Part shown: positions 44,833 through 53,992 of the stretch, piece after piece
How the letters are laid out: every line of letters starts with the position of its first letter
How positions within the stretch are numbered: position 1 is the stretch's first letter
From: Opitutia bacterium
GTDB taxonomy: Bacteria; Verrucomicrobiota; Verrucomicrobiia; Opitutales; Opitutaceae
Direction of reading: 5' to 3'
Length of the DNA: 64,000 nt
Assembly: GCA_016199925.1 (NCBI GenBank)
Contig: JACQFT010000082.1
Location: 1 to 64,000 of the forward strand
The notes under the pieces: model-generated
What the model was told of the DNA's origin: nothing
The model's input: only the letters and a program-made list of their open reading frames with translations
Database searches by the model: none
Program-made: the position numbers and the translations under genes

Positions 44833-45522
44833 ATGAAAACCAAATCCCTCCTCGCGGCCTGCGCCGTTCTTGTCCTCACCACCTACTCCGCCGCGCAAGC
44901 GCCCGCCGCCGTCGGCGACGGGGCGCCCGCCCTGCACCAACTCAGTCTCGAATCCAGCCAGCAGAAAAGGCTGAAGGAGGCGGTGGACTTCGCCGAGCAG
45001 GCGACCAAGGCCGATCCCACCAAGCCGGACTATTTCTCCCAGCTCGGCGTCGCCCTCAGCCTGCGCATGAGCGAACTGAACTTCATGCAACAGGCCATGA
45101 CGGCGGGCAAAATGAAGAAAGCCTTCGAGAAATCCGTCGCCCTCGACCCGAACCATGTCGCCGGTCTGATCGGACTCGCCCGCTACTACACCAACGCGCC
45201 TGAAATCGCCGGCGGAAGCCTGGCGAAAGCGAAGGAATTCGCGGAACGCGTGCAGAAGCTGCAGCCGTTCCTCGGCGAAAGCGAACTCGGCCGCATCGCC
45301 GAACGCGGCGAAGACTACGCCGGGGCGCTCGCCCATTACGAGGCCGCCGACAAAATCAAATCCGGCCAGGCCGGCACGGTGCTCGCGTGCGGCCGCATGC
45401 TCGCGAAACTCGGCCAGAAAGACGAAACGCGCGCCAAGTTTGAAGCCGCACTGAAGATCAACCCCGACCTCGAGCCGGCGAAGACCGCGCTCGCAGAGTT
45501 GCTCGCTGCGACGAAGAACTGA
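44833..45522 (+). CDS. Secreted TPR protein of the second ADOP locus
   Basis: The 229 residues have a signal peptide (LLAACAVLVLTTYSAAQAPA) and TPR-like helices. These include MKKAFEKSVALDPNHVAGLI, the motif ARYYTNAPEIAGGSLAKAKE and a final ARAKFEAALKINPDLEPAKT. The central order (Met-rich helix, KA..KSVALDP, AP.I.GG..KA) matches the TPR protein at 20384 though the rest differs. It starts 25 bases after the permease stop. It is probably periplasmic and made with the permease. Confidence 0.85.
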   Translation: MKTKSLLAACAVLVLTTYSAAQAPAAVGDGAPALHQLSLESSQQKRLKEAVDFAEQATKADPTKPDYFSQLGVALSLRMSELNFMQQAMTAGKMKKAFEKSVALDPNHVAGLIGLARYYTNAPEIAGGSLAKAKEFAERVQKLQPFLGESELGRIAERGEDYAGALAHYEAADKIKSGQAGTVLACGRMLAKLGQKDETRAKFEAALKINPDLEPAKTALAELLAATKN

Positions 45523-45545
45523 ACTGACGTCGTGCAGACCATGCA

Positions 45546-45609
45546 GGGCCGGCCCTTGTGGCCGTGCCGCCGGCAGGCGAATCTCGGCACGGCGACAAGC
45601 GCCGGGCCC
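45546..45609. repeat. Dispersed hairpin repeat, family D copy 3
   Basis: Arms at 45546-45569 and 45585-45609 pair over about 24 bases with few mismatches. The left arm starts GGGCCGGCCCTTGTGGCCG, the same as at 1719-1737. Confidence 0.7.
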
Positions 45610-45719
45610 TACATCCGGACTGTCACTCTGGAAACGCGCTGCTCCGGCCGCCGCGCAGAGCCGGGCGCGCCTTTAGTGTTGGCGGGATCGACGCGCCCGT
45701 CCTACCTATTCGCATCGCC

Positions 45720-47003
45720 ATGACCACCGACTTCGCCGCCCGCCGCGCCCGGATCGCCCCGCAACTCGGCCTGACCGACGAGATCCTGCTCGTCGGCGCC
45801 GGCCACCCGATTCCGAAACCGGAGATCAGCGACGCGCTGCTGCCCTTCATCGCGCACCAGGAATACTATTACCTGACGGGCCTGGCCGACGGGGTGGGCG
45901 GACTCGTCGCCTTCGACCCGCAGGACGGACCGCAGAACGGCTGGACCTGTTTCATGCCGGAGGTCACCGAGGCGGAGCGCGTCTGGGAGGGGCGCACGCA
46001 GTTGCCCGGCGAGCCGATGGGAAAATTTTCCGCCTGGCTGGCCGCGCGCGGCGGCCGGCCGGTGGTGATGTTCGGCGCGCCGGTGGCGGGCGTGGCGTTC
46101 GACGCCGCACGCACCGCCGTCGTGCGCGAAGCCTACAAGCACGCGCGCCGCGTGAAGGAGCTGGGCGAGATCGACCTCATGCGCCGATGCGCCGTGGCCA
46201 CGGCCGACGGCTACGCCGCGGTGCAGCCGTTTCTGAAACCCGGCGTGAGCGAGCGCCGGATGCAGGTCGAACTCGAAGCCGGGTATTTTCGCGCGGGCGC
46301 GCAGAAGACCGGCTACGACACGATCATTGGCGTCGGCGCGCAGAGCGCGGTGCTGCACGGCACGCCGTCGCGCGACCGCCTCGCGCAGGAAGGCGACTTC
46401 ATCCTCATCGACTCGGGGGCCGAGTGGGACCGCTACGTCATCGACGTGACCCGCACCTACGTGGCGGGCCAACCGAGCGCGTTCCAACGCGACCTCCACC
46501 AGGCGGTGTTGCACGCGGAGCGGCGCGCGATCGCGCGGTGCCGCCCCGGCACCGAGTGGGTGGACGTGCATTTCGGCGCGGCGCTCGACATGGTCGGCGC
46601 ACTCGTGGACATGGGCGTGATGAAGGGCGGCGCGCAGTCGCTCGTCGAGCAGGACGCGCACCTGTTGTTCTTCCCGCACGGGGTCGGCCACATGCTCGGG
46701 CTCGGTGTGCGCGACGCCGGCGGGATGGAGCCCGGCCGCACGAAGTCGGCGCGGCCCGCGCTCGCGACGCTGCGGCAGGATCTGATCCTGCGCCCCGGCT
46801 ACATCGTCACGGTCGAGCCCGGCCTGTATTTCATCCCGGCGCTCCTGAACGACCCCGCGCGCCGCGAGAAATTCCGCGACTGCGTGGACTGGGCGCTGGT
46901 GGACCGGCACCAACAGATCGGCGGCGTGCGGCTCGAGGACAACATCCTCGTGACCGACGGTGCGCCGGAGAACCTGACGGCGGCGATTCCCCACGGAATT
47001 TAA
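45720..47003 (+). CDS. Aminopeptidase P family (Xaa-Pro) protein
   Basis: The 427-residue protein has the N-terminal AMP_N domain (FIAHQEYYYLTGLADGVGGL) and the pita-bread metallopeptidase domain. The five metal ligands are visible as ILIDSGAEW, VIDVTRTY, FFPHGVGHMLG, VTVEPGLYF and GGVRLEDNILV. It should remove an N-terminal residue before proline using two Mn or Co ions. No export signal is seen, so a cytoplasmic location is likely. The ATG at 45720 fits the AMP_N start; the upstream open frame lacks family sequence. Confidence 0.95.
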   Translation: MTTDFAARRARIAPQLGLTDEILLVGAGHPIPKPEISDALLPFIAHQEYYYLTGLADGVGGLVAFDPQDGPQNGWTCFMPEVTEAERVWEGRTQLPGEPMGKFSAWLAARGGRPVVMFGAPVAGVAFDAARTAVVREAYKHARRVKELGEIDLMRRCAVATADGYAAVQPFLKPGVSERRMQVELEAGYFRAGAQKTGYDTIIGVGAQSAVLHGTPSRDRLAQEGDFILIDSGAEWDRYVIDVTRTYVAGQPSAFQRDLHQAVLHAERRAIARCRPGTEWVDVHFGAALDMVGALVDMGVMKGGAQSLVEQDAHLLFFPHGVGHMLGLGVRDAGGMEPGRTKSARPALATLRQDLILRPGYIVTVEPGLYFIPALLNDPARREKFRDCVDWALVDRHQQIGGVRLEDNILVTDGAPENLTAAIPHGI

Positions 47004-47095
47004 CGAGGTTCGCGGGTCAGGCCGACAGCGGACGGTTCTGCTTCCGGGTAGCGCGAACAAGCTCGCCGGCCCACCGCACGGAGCGCACGACCCGC

Positions 47096-47806
47096 TCAGT
47101 ATTGCTCGGTGCCGATCTGCCGGTAAACGAGCACGAGCACGCCGATGATCAGTGCGACCACGACGACCACGACGAGTCCGACCATGAGCGGCCAGCTCGC
47201 GAGTCCGAGGAGGATGGTGCTGTGCGTCCGGACGCGGCCGGAATAGGTGTCGTTGATTCGCTGGCTGCGGTCTTCCAGCGCGAAGGCCGCCTGGTCGATC
47301 GTGTCCAGGTAGTGGTTCAGCGCCGGGCGGAGCACGTCGTAGCGCAGGGCGTTGGCGTCGTCGATCTTGCCGGCAGCGACCAGCTCGCGGAAACTGGCGA
47401 GGCCTTTCTCGTAGTCGGCGGCGGCTTTCGCCAGCGCCGGGCGGATCTCGGCCAGCGCGGCGACCCGGTCGGCGCGGAGAGCGTCGGCGAGCAACTGGCG
47501 CTGCTTGGCGGTCGCAGTCTCCAGTTTGCCGAGCGATTCCGCGCGCCGCGCAGGGTCGTGGTTCGCGATCACGCCCAACACATGCCGCTGCATCGCGCCG
47601 GTTTCCTTGGTGAGCAGCCGCAGCCCGTCCATCAGCGGAAAATTCCGGTCGATGAGGTCCGAATAATTCCGGTCGATCGACCGCAGCAGGTAGGCGCTGA
47701 AGCAGCCGAGCAGCAGGTTGGAGACAACCAGAATCAGGGCAAAAATTTTCAGCCGCCGAAGGGCCGAGGAGGAGGAGTCGGGGGTGGAGGCGATGGCGGG
47801 AGGCAT
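47096..47806 (-). CDS. 4HB_MCP-like orphan sensor protein, second of two
   Basis: The 236 residues have a helix at the N-terminus (IFALILVVSNLLLGCFSAYL), a periplasmic four-helix-bundle region (NYSDLIDRNFPLMDGLRLLT; ESLGKLETATAKQRQLLADA) and a C-terminal helix (WPLMVGLVVVVVVALIIGVL). There is no HAMP, kinase or methyl-accepting domain after it; only YRQIGTEQY remains. It looks like a chemoreceptor sensor module without output. It is 10 bases downstream of a paralogue on the same strand. Confidence 0.8.
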   Translation of the reverse strand: MPPAIASTPDSSSSALRRLKIFALILVVSNLLLGCFSAYLLRSIDRNYSDLIDRNFPLMDGLRLLTKETGAMQRHVLGVIANHDPARRAESLGKLETATAKQRQLLADALRADRVAALAEIRPALAKAAADYEKGLASFRELVAAGKIDDANALRYDVLRPALNHYLDTIDQAAFALEDRSQRINDTYSGRVRTHSTILLGLASWPLMVGLVVVVVVALIIGVLVLVYRQIGTEQY

Positions 47807-47816
47807 GGGGGAGAGA

Positions 47817-48503
47817 TCAGCTTTCGGCGGGGCGGCGCCACGACATGCCCGGCACGAGCACGGCCGCCATCAGGACGACGAGCAGCACGGCCATGACCAG
47901 GACGATAATGCCTGCGGCCAGCAGCGGCCAGCCGGCGAAGGCCAGCAGGAAGCCGCTGAAGAGCTTCGAGTCCGCCGCGTAACTGGCGCTCAGGTGGGCG
48001 CCCTCGCGCTGGACGTGCGCCGCCGCCCCGTCCAGCGCGAGCATATAGCGGTCATAGGACGGCCGGAGCGTCTCGGCGTTAAAGACGTTGGCCTCGGCGA
48101 ATTTCTGGGCGCGGACCAGCGAGAGAAAGGCGTCGGCCTTTTCGTCGTAGTCCGTGCTGCTCCGGGCGATGTTGTCGCCGAAACGGGTGTCGCGGAAAAA
48201 CTCCATCGCGCTGATCTCGCGGGCGTGCGCCTTCGCGCTGTTGCTGCCGTCATCCAACTGCTGCACCAAGTCCTTCCAGCTCGTTTCGTTGGTCGGGTCC
48301 ACGACGCGTCGGGCGAGACGCTGCACCGCGCCCAGTTCGCGGGTGAGGGTGCGCAGGCTGTTGATGACGGGCACGCTGCTGTCGAGCAGCGTGGCGTAGC
48401 GCTCGTTGATCGAGTTGAGGAAATACAGGCTGAACACCCCGACGAGCAAGTTGGACGCCAGCAAGGCGACGATCAGGATGAACTTGAGGCGGTTGAAAAT
48501 CAT
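47817..48503 (-). CDS. 4HB_MCP-like orphan sensor protein, first of two
   Basis: The 228-residue paralogue begins MIFNRLKFILIVALLASNLL. Its periplasmic helical bundle (VPVINSLRTLTRELGAVQRL) is followed by a C-terminal helix (WPLLAAGIIVLVMAVLLVVL) and a short tail (PGMSWRRPAES). Again no output domain is present. The pair is unusual; both could bind a shared small ligand or form a membrane complex with a chemoreceptor encoded elsewhere. Conservation with the neighbour is mainly in the N-terminal helix. Confidence 0.8.
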   Translation of the reverse strand: MIFNRLKFILIVALLASNLLVGVFSLYFLNSINERYATLLDSSVPVINSLRTLTRELGAVQRLARRVVDPTNETSWKDLVQQLDDGSNSAKAHAREISAMEFFRDTRFGDNIARSSTDYDEKADAFLSLVRAQKFAEANVFNAETLRPSYDRYMLALDGAAAHVQREGAHLSASYAADSKLFSGFLLAFAGWPLLAAGIIVLVMAVLLVVLMAAVLVPGMSWRRPAES

Positions 48504-48820
48504 GCGCGACCAGTCGTTCGTGTAGCCGGCATAGCGGCGATTGCAGCACTATTCTTGCGAAAAAGCCCGCGAACGACACGGGAAACCGGAAAGGCAACCG
48601 CCTTCGCGGCCAGCCCGCGGCCGATCGGCCGGGAGCCCGTTGCTTACCGAGACGGTGGGAGCAACCTCGGTCGCGACCGCCGCGGGCAAGCACTCGCCCG
48701 CGGCGGTCCAGCCGAGCCGAACCAAGCTTTGCGATCTCCGATTCCGCCGCGAAGAGACTCGGCAGAAAACTTTTGCGACGCGCGCGGGTCGGAAGTAGCC
48801 TGCTGCTCCGTCCTCCGTCC
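48504..48820. other. 317-base gap between divergent genes, with repeat remnant
   Basis: No gene is seen. It holds a family C-like segment from 48656 (GTGGGAGCAACCTCGGTCGC) and a hairpin with GACCGCCGCGGGC paired to GCCCGCGGCGGTC (48674-48708). Promoters for both flanking genes are expected here but were not located with confidence. Confidence 0.5.
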
Positions 48821-49645
48821 ATGCGAACTCCGTCGCCCGCCGCCGTTCTCCCCCCGCGCACGCTCCTGCTGCGCGACGGGCGGAGCTATCGGTTGCGGCC
48901 GCTGACGGGTGCCGACGCGGGTCTGGTCGTGGAGTTTTTCGGCTCGCTGTCGCCGGAGACGATCCGCTCCCGCTACGGCTACCTGATCCGCAACATGACG
49001 CCCGAGCGCGCGCACGAACTCGTGGCTGTCGCGCCCGAGCGCGAGCTGGCGCTGGGCATCCTCGAAACCGGCCCCGCCGGCCGCGAAGCGCTCTGCGCGA
49101 TGGGCCGGCTCGTGGTGGCGCCCGACGGCCAGGCCGCCGAATGCGCGTTTCTCGTGCATGACCGGAAGCGCCGGCTCGGCATGGCGTCGCGGCTGCTCCA
49201 CTATCTGCGGCTGGCCGGGCGCCGGCGCGGGTTGCAACGGCTCTTCGCCCAGGTGCGCCACGAGAACCGGGCCATGCTCCAGGTGTTCCGCGGCGCCGGC
49301 TCGCAGTTGCACTTCTCGCCCAACCTCGACTTTGTCGAAATCGACATCCCGGTCCGGAAGACGAAGTTTCTGTTCGACAAACCCCCGGCGCCTACTTCTT
49401 TTCCTCGCATGGCCTCGCCCGAGAAAAAGCCCTTTTCCTTCGTGAAACTCGCCGTCGACCTGGTGTTCACGGCGATCGCGTTTGTGATTTTCTACCAGCT
49501 CGTGAACTCGCACGTGCCGTCCAGCGACCCGAAGATGATCCTGTTCTTCGGCGCCTCCGCCGCCGCGTGCATGACGGGCGTGTTCTGGCTGGCGATGCAG
49601 ATGCTGAAGACCGTCTATCGCTTCCAGCGCGATTCCGGCAAGTAA
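48821..49645 (+). CDS. GNAT N-acetyltransferase fused to a two-helix membrane domain
   Basis: The 274-residue frame holds a GNAT domain: RPLTGADAGLVVEFFGSL, the acetyl-CoA segment LVHDRKRRLGMASRLLHYLR, and HENRAMLQVFRGAG. From Met197 (ATG at 49409) it continues as MASPEKKPFSFVKLAVDLVF with two membrane helices (DLVFTAIAFVIFYQLV; MILFFGASAAACMTGVFWLA). The linker (PPAPTSFPR) is Pro-rich. Either the two were joined by loss of a stop, or the ATG at 49409 also starts a separate membrane protein. The acetyl acceptor is unknown. Confidence 0.75.
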   Translation: MRTPSPAAVLPPRTLLLRDGRSYRLRPLTGADAGLVVEFFGSLSPETIRSRYGYLIRNMTPERAHELVAVAPERELALGILETGPAGREALCAMGRLVVAPDGQAAECAFLVHDRKRRLGMASRLLHYLRLAGRRRGLQRLFAQVRHENRAMLQVFRGAGSQLHFSPNLDFVEIDIPVRKTKFLFDKPPAPTSFPRMASPEKKPFSFVKLAVDLVFTAIAFVIFYQLVNSHVPSSDPKMILFFGASAAACMTGVFWLAMQMLKTVYRFQRDSGK

Positions 49646-49676
49646 TCCGCCCCCCGGCGGCCAACCTCCGCGACCC

Positions 49677-50123
49677 GTGGCCGCCCCCGCAGCAACCTCC
49701 CGCCCCCGCACGACCGTCGCGGCCGAGGATTACCTCGAAAAGATCGAGCAACTCATCTCGCGCAAAGGCTACGCCCGCGTCGTCGACATCGCGACCGAGC
49801 TGAAGATCTCGCAGGCCAGCGTCACCGCGATGGTGCAGCGCCTCGACGGCGAGGGCTTCGTCAAATACGAGAAATACCGCGGCATGGTGCTGACGAGCTC
49901 GGGCCTCGAGGTCGCCCGGCGCATCGCGCACCGGCACGCGCTGCTCACGGATTTTCTCCGCGCCATCGGCGTCACCGACGAGAAGGTGATCTACGACGAC
50001 GTCGAAGGCATGGAACACCACATCAGCCCCGAGAGCTTCAAGGCCATCGAGGCGCTCACGCGCTACCTCGAGAAGACCCCGTCGGTGATCGCAAAAGCCG
50101 CCGCGGCGAAAGCGGCGAAGTGA
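49677..50123 (+). CDS. mntR: Manganese-responsive DtxR/MntR-type regulator
   Basis: The 148-residue protein has the winged helix (EDYLEKIEQLISRKGYARVV; SQASVTAMVQRLDGEGFVKYE) and the metal-binding helix region (RHALLTDFLRAIGVTDEKV; DDVEGMEHHISPE). Asp18, Glu21, and the Glu and His residues of DVEGMEHH are in the places of the MntR metal ligands. It should repress manganese import at high Mn. The start is GTG at 49677. No transporter gene lies next to it, so its targets are elsewhere or autoregulatory. Confidence 0.92.
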   Translation: MAAPAATSRPRTTVAAEDYLEKIEQLISRKGYARVVDIATELKISQASVTAMVQRLDGEGFVKYEKYRGMVLTSSGLEVARRIAHRHALLTDFLRAIGVTDEKVIYDDVEGMEHHISPESFKAIEALTRYLEKTPSVIAKAAAAKAAK

Positions 50124-50137
50124 ACCGCTTGCCTGAA

Positions 50138-50201
50138 CTGTAGGAGGGGCTTTATGCCCCGATGGTTTGTGCTGGATCGCGGCATAAAGCCGCTCCTACA
50201 C
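50138..50201. repeat. Dispersed hairpin repeat, family B
   Basis: The left arm (50138-50163, starting CTGTAGGAGGGGCTTTATGC) pairs with 50176-50201 with a few changes. Where the left arm has GGGGC/GCCCC the right has GCGGC/GCCGC. It fills the convergent gap after mntR and before tatC. A perfect version is at 38307. Confidence 0.7.
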
Positions 50202-50219
50202 CCGAGCCGGAAATCCTAC

Positions 50220-51053
50220 TCACACGTCCACCACATCGCCACCCTTGCGGCGCTTCGTCAGGCGCGCGGCCACGAAGATCGCGATCTCGTAGAGCACGAT
50301 CAGCGGCAGCGCGAAGAGCGACTGGTTGATCGGGTCCGGCGTGGGCGTGACGACCGCGGCGATGATAAAGATCACCACGATGGCGTGCCGGCGGTATTTG
50401 CGCAGCGTCGCCACCTGCACGAGGCCCATGTAAACGAGCAGCAGGATCAGCAGGGGAAACTCGAACGCCGCGCCCATGCCGAGCACGAGCCACATCAGCA
50501 GGCTGTAGTAGCGGTCCGCGGTCCACAGCACGGTGTAGCCCATCAGTTGGTTCAGCTCGAACGCCACGCGAATCGTGCTCGGGGTGAGCACGAAATACCC
50601 AAAGGCCGCTCCGCCGAGGAACAGCATGAACGCCGCGGTCGCCGTCGGCAGCAGCACCTTGCTTTCTTTTTTCGAGAGCGCGGGCGAGATGAACTGCCCG
50701 ACGAAATACAGCATGAACGGCAGCGCCATGACGAAGCCGCCGATCAGACAGATGTCGATGACGACATTGAACACGCCCATCGGGCTGTTCGTCACGAGAT
50801 CGGTCTTGAGCTTCGGGTAGGCCGCCTGCGCCTGCTCGAGCGGCCAGTTCAACAGGTGCGCGGCGGCGTCCACCTGGTAGGCGATGATCGTCACAAAAAA
50901 GCCGAACACCACGGCGCACTTGATCAGCGTCCAGCGCAGTTCCTCGAGGTGCCCGAAAAAGCCCATGGTCTTGCCCGGACCCGCCGTCGCGGGGGCGGGC
51001 TCGTCGGGCTCGGGAGAGGTCGGGCGTTCGCTCAAGGGCGCAGTTAGAAGCAA
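50220..51053 (-). CDS. tatC: Sec-independent protein translocase TatC
   Basis: The 277-residue protein has six helices. It shows the conserved N-terminal MGFFGHLEELRWTLIKCAVV, the mid-segment FMLYFVGQFISPALSKKESK and the late PTPDPINQSLFALPLIVLYE. TatC forms the receptor for twin-arginine signal peptides in the inner membrane. The first 29 residues before MGFFGHLEEL are an extra Pro-rich stretch, so translation may start at the second Met. tatA/B are not adjacent. A Tat-type substrate (phosphoesterase, 24277) lies in the same window. Confidence 0.97.
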   Translation of the reverse strand: MLLTAPLSERPTSPEPDEPAPATAGPGKTMGFFGHLEELRWTLIKCAVVFGFFVTIIAYQVDAAAHLLNWPLEQAQAAYPKLKTDLVTNSPMGVFNVVIDICLIGGFVMALPFMLYFVGQFISPALSKKESKVLLPTATAAFMLFLGGAAFGYFVLTPSTIRVAFELNQLMGYTVLWTADRYYSLLMWLVLGMGAAFEFPLLILLLVYMGLVQVATLRKYRRHAIVVIFIIAAVVTPTPDPINQSLFALPLIVLYEIAIFVAARLTKRRKGGDVVDV

Positions 51054-51152
51054 GATTCAACGCCGCACGCAATTCCTGTGTTTGGCCTGCGGCCCCCGGG
51101 GGGCGGGCGGGCCGGCACCGATCCTAGCCGGCGGCCGGGCCGCGGCGCCACT

Positions 51153-51179
51153 GTGTCAACGCGCCTGCGCCGTTGACAC
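51153..51179. promoter_or_regulatory. 27-base inverted repeat upstream of ppdK
   Basis: Perfect 9-base arms GTGTCAACG and CGTTGACAC around CGCCTGCGC. The right arm contains TTGACA at 51173-51178, a good -35 hexamer, with only a weak -10 (GATACC, about 51199). A regulator binding here could control ppdK, which starts at 51248. Confidence 0.4.
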
Positions 51180-51247
51180 CCCCCGCCCGCCGCGCTGCGA
51201 TACCGCCTTCGTATCGCCAGCTTTTTCAACCGAAACCACCCTCGATC

Positions 51248-53824
51248 ATGGCCAAAAAATCCTCCGCCAAAAAGCCCGCCCGCCGGGCCGCGCCCGCCAA
51301 GAAACCCGCCGCCAAAGCCGCTCCCGCACGCAAGGCCCTCAAGTGCGTTTACTCCTGGGGCGCCGGCAAAGCCGACGGTCACGGCGGCATGAAAAATCTC
51401 CTCGGCGGCAAGGGCGCCAACCTCGCCGAGATGACGCGCATCGGTCTCCCCGTGCCCCCGGGCTTCACGATCACGACCGAAGTCTGCACTTATTTCTACG
51501 CTCACAAGAAAACCTACCCGAAGGAACTGCAGGGCCAGATGGAGGCCGGCGTCGCCCGCATGGAAAAAATCATGGGCACGAAGTTCGGCGCCACCGACGG
51601 CATGCCGCTCCTCGTCGCCGTCCGCTCCGGCGCACGCGACTCGATGCCGGGCATGATGGACACCATCCTCAACCTCGGCCTGAACGACCAGACCGTCCTC
51701 GCTCTCGCCAACGCGACGAAGAACGAGCGCTTCGCGTGGGACTGCTACCGCCGCTTCATCCAGATGTATGGCGACGTCGTCCTCGGCGTGCAGAAGCGCG
51801 AAGGCGAGGACCACGAGCCGTTCGAGACGGTCATCGAAAATTTCAAGCACGAGACTTATCACAAGGACATCGTCGATTCCGATCTCACCGCCGCCGACCA
51901 GCGCGAACTCGTCGCGCGCTTCAAGGCCCTCGTGCTCGAGCGCACCGGCCACGTGTTCCCGAATGATCCGTGGGAGCAGCTCCGCGGCGCGGCGGGCGCC
52001 GTCTTCGGCTCGTGGATGAACGACCGCGCCATCGTTTACCGCCGCAAATACAACATCCCTTCCGAGTGGGGCACCGCCGTCAACGTGCAGGCGATGGTTT
52101 TCGGCAACACCGGCAGCACCTCCGGCTCCGGCGTCGCGTTCACGCGCAATCCCGCCAACGGCACGAACGAATTCTACGGCGAGTTCCTCATCAACGCACA
52201 GGGCGAGGACGTCGTCGCCGGCGTCCGCACCCCCGAGCCCGTCGCCGACCTGAAGGCGCAGATGCCGCAGTCGTTCGCCGAGCTCATGCGCGTCCGCGCG
52301 ACGCTCGAGAAACATTTCAAGGACGTTCAGGACATCGAGTTCACGATCCAGGACGGCAAGCTGTTCATGCTCCAGACGCGCAACGGCAAACGCACCGCCG
52401 CCGAGAAGGGCGAGAAAGTCCTCCTCGTCCGCGTCGAGACTTCGCCCGAAGATCTCCGCGGCATGATCGCCGCCGAGGGCATCCTCACCGCGCGTGGCGG
52501 TGTGTCTTCGCACGCCGCACTCGTCGCGCGCCAGATGGGCAAGGTCTGCGTCTGCGGCGCCGCTGCGCTTCAGGTCGATTACGACAAAAAGACCGTCACC
52601 GTCTCCGGCGCGACCTATGGCGAGGGCGACTTCCTCTCCATCGACGGCACCATCGGAGCCGTCTACGCCGGCCAGATCAAAACCGCGCCGTCGGAAATCA
52701 TCGCCGGCCTCCTCCACGGCGACAAGGCCGCGCAGGCCACCACGAAGTTCAAGAGCTACGTGCAGTTGATGAAGTGGTGCGCGCAGGCGACCAAGATGTC
52801 CGTGCGCACCAACGCCGACACGCCCGAGCAAGCCGCGCAGGCCATCGCGTTCGGCGCGGTCGGCATCGGCCTCACGCGCACCGAGCATATGTTCTTCGAG
52901 GGCGACCGCATCGACGCCATGCGCGAGATGATCCTCGCCGACAACCTCGCCGACCGCGAAGCCGCGCTTGCGAAACTCCTCCCCTACCAGCGCGACGATT
53001 TCTACGGAATCTTCAAGGCGCTGAAAGGCTTCCCCGCCACCATCCGTTTCCTCGACCCGCCGCTGCACGAGTTCCTCCCGAACTCGGCGGAGCAGCAGGC
53101 CGCCCTCGCCGCCAAGCTCGGCATCGACGTGAAGAAAATCGAGCACCGCGTGCACGAGCTCCACGAGTTCAACCCGATGCTCGGTTTCCGCGGCTGCCGC
53201 CTCGGCATCAAGTATCCCGAGATCACCGCCATGCAGGCGCGCGCCGTGCTCGAGGCCGCCGCCGACGCGACGAAAGACGGGTTCAAGGCCAACGCCGAAA
53301 TCATGATCCCGCTCGTCGGCTTCAAGAAGGAACTCGATCTCCAGACCGCGCTCGTCCACGAGGTCGCCGCGAAAGTGCAGGCCGAGAAGAAGGTGAAGAT
53401 CAAATACTCCGTCGGCACCATGATCGAGATCCCGCGCGGCGCGCTCACCGCCGACGAGGTCGCGAAGACCGCCGAGTTCTTCAGCTTCGGCACCAACGAT
53501 CTCACGCAGACCTGCCTCGGCATGTCGCGCGACGACTCGGGTTCCTTCCTCGGCGCCTATCAGGAGGCCGAGATCTTCAAGAAGAACCCGTTCGCGTCGA
53601 TCGACCAGACCGGCGTCGGCCAGCTCATGCAGATCGCCATCGAGAAAGGCCGCTCGACCCGCCCCGACATCAAGCTCGGCATCTGCGGCGAACACGGCGG
53701 CGACCCCGACAGCGTCAAATTCTGTCACAAGCTCGGCCTCACCTACGTCTCGTGCTCGCCGTATCGCGTGCCCGTCGCGCGCCTCGCCGCCGCCCAAGCC
53801 GCCCTCGCCGACGCCAAGAAATAA
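51248..53824 (+). CDS. ppdK: Pyruvate, phosphate dikinase
   Basis: The 858-residue enzyme has the nucleotide-binding domain ([39 protein letters not shown]), the phospho-His domain with His422 in [17 protein letters not shown], and the PEP-binding barrel ending [19 protein letters not shown] and [10 protein letters not shown] with the late Cys. It interconverts ATP, phosphate and pyruvate with AMP, diphosphate and PEP. The first 30 residues are an unusual Lys/Ala/Pro-rich tail ([20 protein letters not shown]), reminiscent of histone H1-like tails, before the typical start near YSWGAGKA. It is monocistronic with a terminator after it. Confidence 0.97.
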   Translation: MAKKSSAKKPARRAAPAKKPAAKAAPARKALKCVYSWGAGKADGHGGMKNLLGGKGANLAEMTRIGLPVPPGFTITTEVCTYFYAHKKTYPKELQGQMEAGVARMEKIMGTKFGATDGMPLLVAVRSGARDSMPGMMDTILNLGLNDQTVLALANATKNERFAWDCYRRFIQMYGDVVLGVQKREGEDHEPFETVIENFKHETYHKDIVDSDLTAADQRELVARFKALVLERTGHVFPNDPWEQLRGAAGAVFGSWMNDRAIVYRRKYNIPSEWGTAVNVQAMVFGNTGSTSGSGVAFTRNPANGTNEFYGEFLINAQGEDVVAGVRTPEPVADLKAQMPQSFAELMRVRATLEKHFKDVQDIEFTIQDGKLFMLQTRNGKRTAAEKGEKVLLVRVETSPEDLRGMIAAEGILTARGGVSSHAALVARQMGKVCVCGAAALQVDYDKKTVTVSGATYGEGDFLSIDGTIGAVYAGQIKTAPSEIIAGLLHGDKAAQATTKFKSYVQLMKWCAQATKMSVRTNADTPEQAAQAIAFGAVGIGLTRTEHMFFEGDRIDAMREMILADNLADREAALAKLLPYQRDDFYGIFKALKGFPATIRFLDPPLHEFLPNSAEQQAALAAKLGIDVKKIEHRVHELHEFNPMLGFRGCRLGIKYPEITAMQARAVLEAAADATKDGFKANAEIMIPLVGFKKELDLQTALVHEVAAKVQAEKKVKIKYSVGTMIEIPRGALTADEVAKTAEFFSFGTNDLTQTCLGMSRDDSGSFLGAYQEAEIFKKNPFASIDQTGVGQLMQIAIEKGRSTRPDIKLGICGEHGGDPDSVKFCHKLGLTYVSCSPYRVPVARLAAAQAALADAKK

Positions 53825-53834
53825 TCACTCCGAA

Positions 53835-53861
53835 TGTGGGAGGGGCTTTACGCCCCGACAC
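53835..53861. repeat. Half copy of family B repeat
   Basis: TGTGGGAGGGGCTTTACGCC matches one arm of the 38307 and 50138 hairpins without its partner. A further short match (GGGGAGGGGCTTCCTGCCCC) follows near 53909. Confidence 0.5.
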
Positions 53862-53865
53862 CCTC

Positions 53866-53895
53866 GAACCCGCCTTGAACGGCGGGTTCTTTCTT
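53866..53895 (+). terminator. Rho-independent terminator after ppdK
   Basis: A perfect 9-base stem (GAACCCGCC paired with GGCGGGTTC) with a six-base loop is followed by TTTCTT. It lies about 40 bases after the ppdK stop. Confidence 0.75.
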
Positions 53896-53992
53896 GCTGT
53901 CCGCTGGGGGAGGGGCTTCCTGCCCCGACCCGCTCCCCTCACGGCTCAAAAGCGAGCTTGCTCTGCATTAATCGCTACGTAACGTTTTATCC

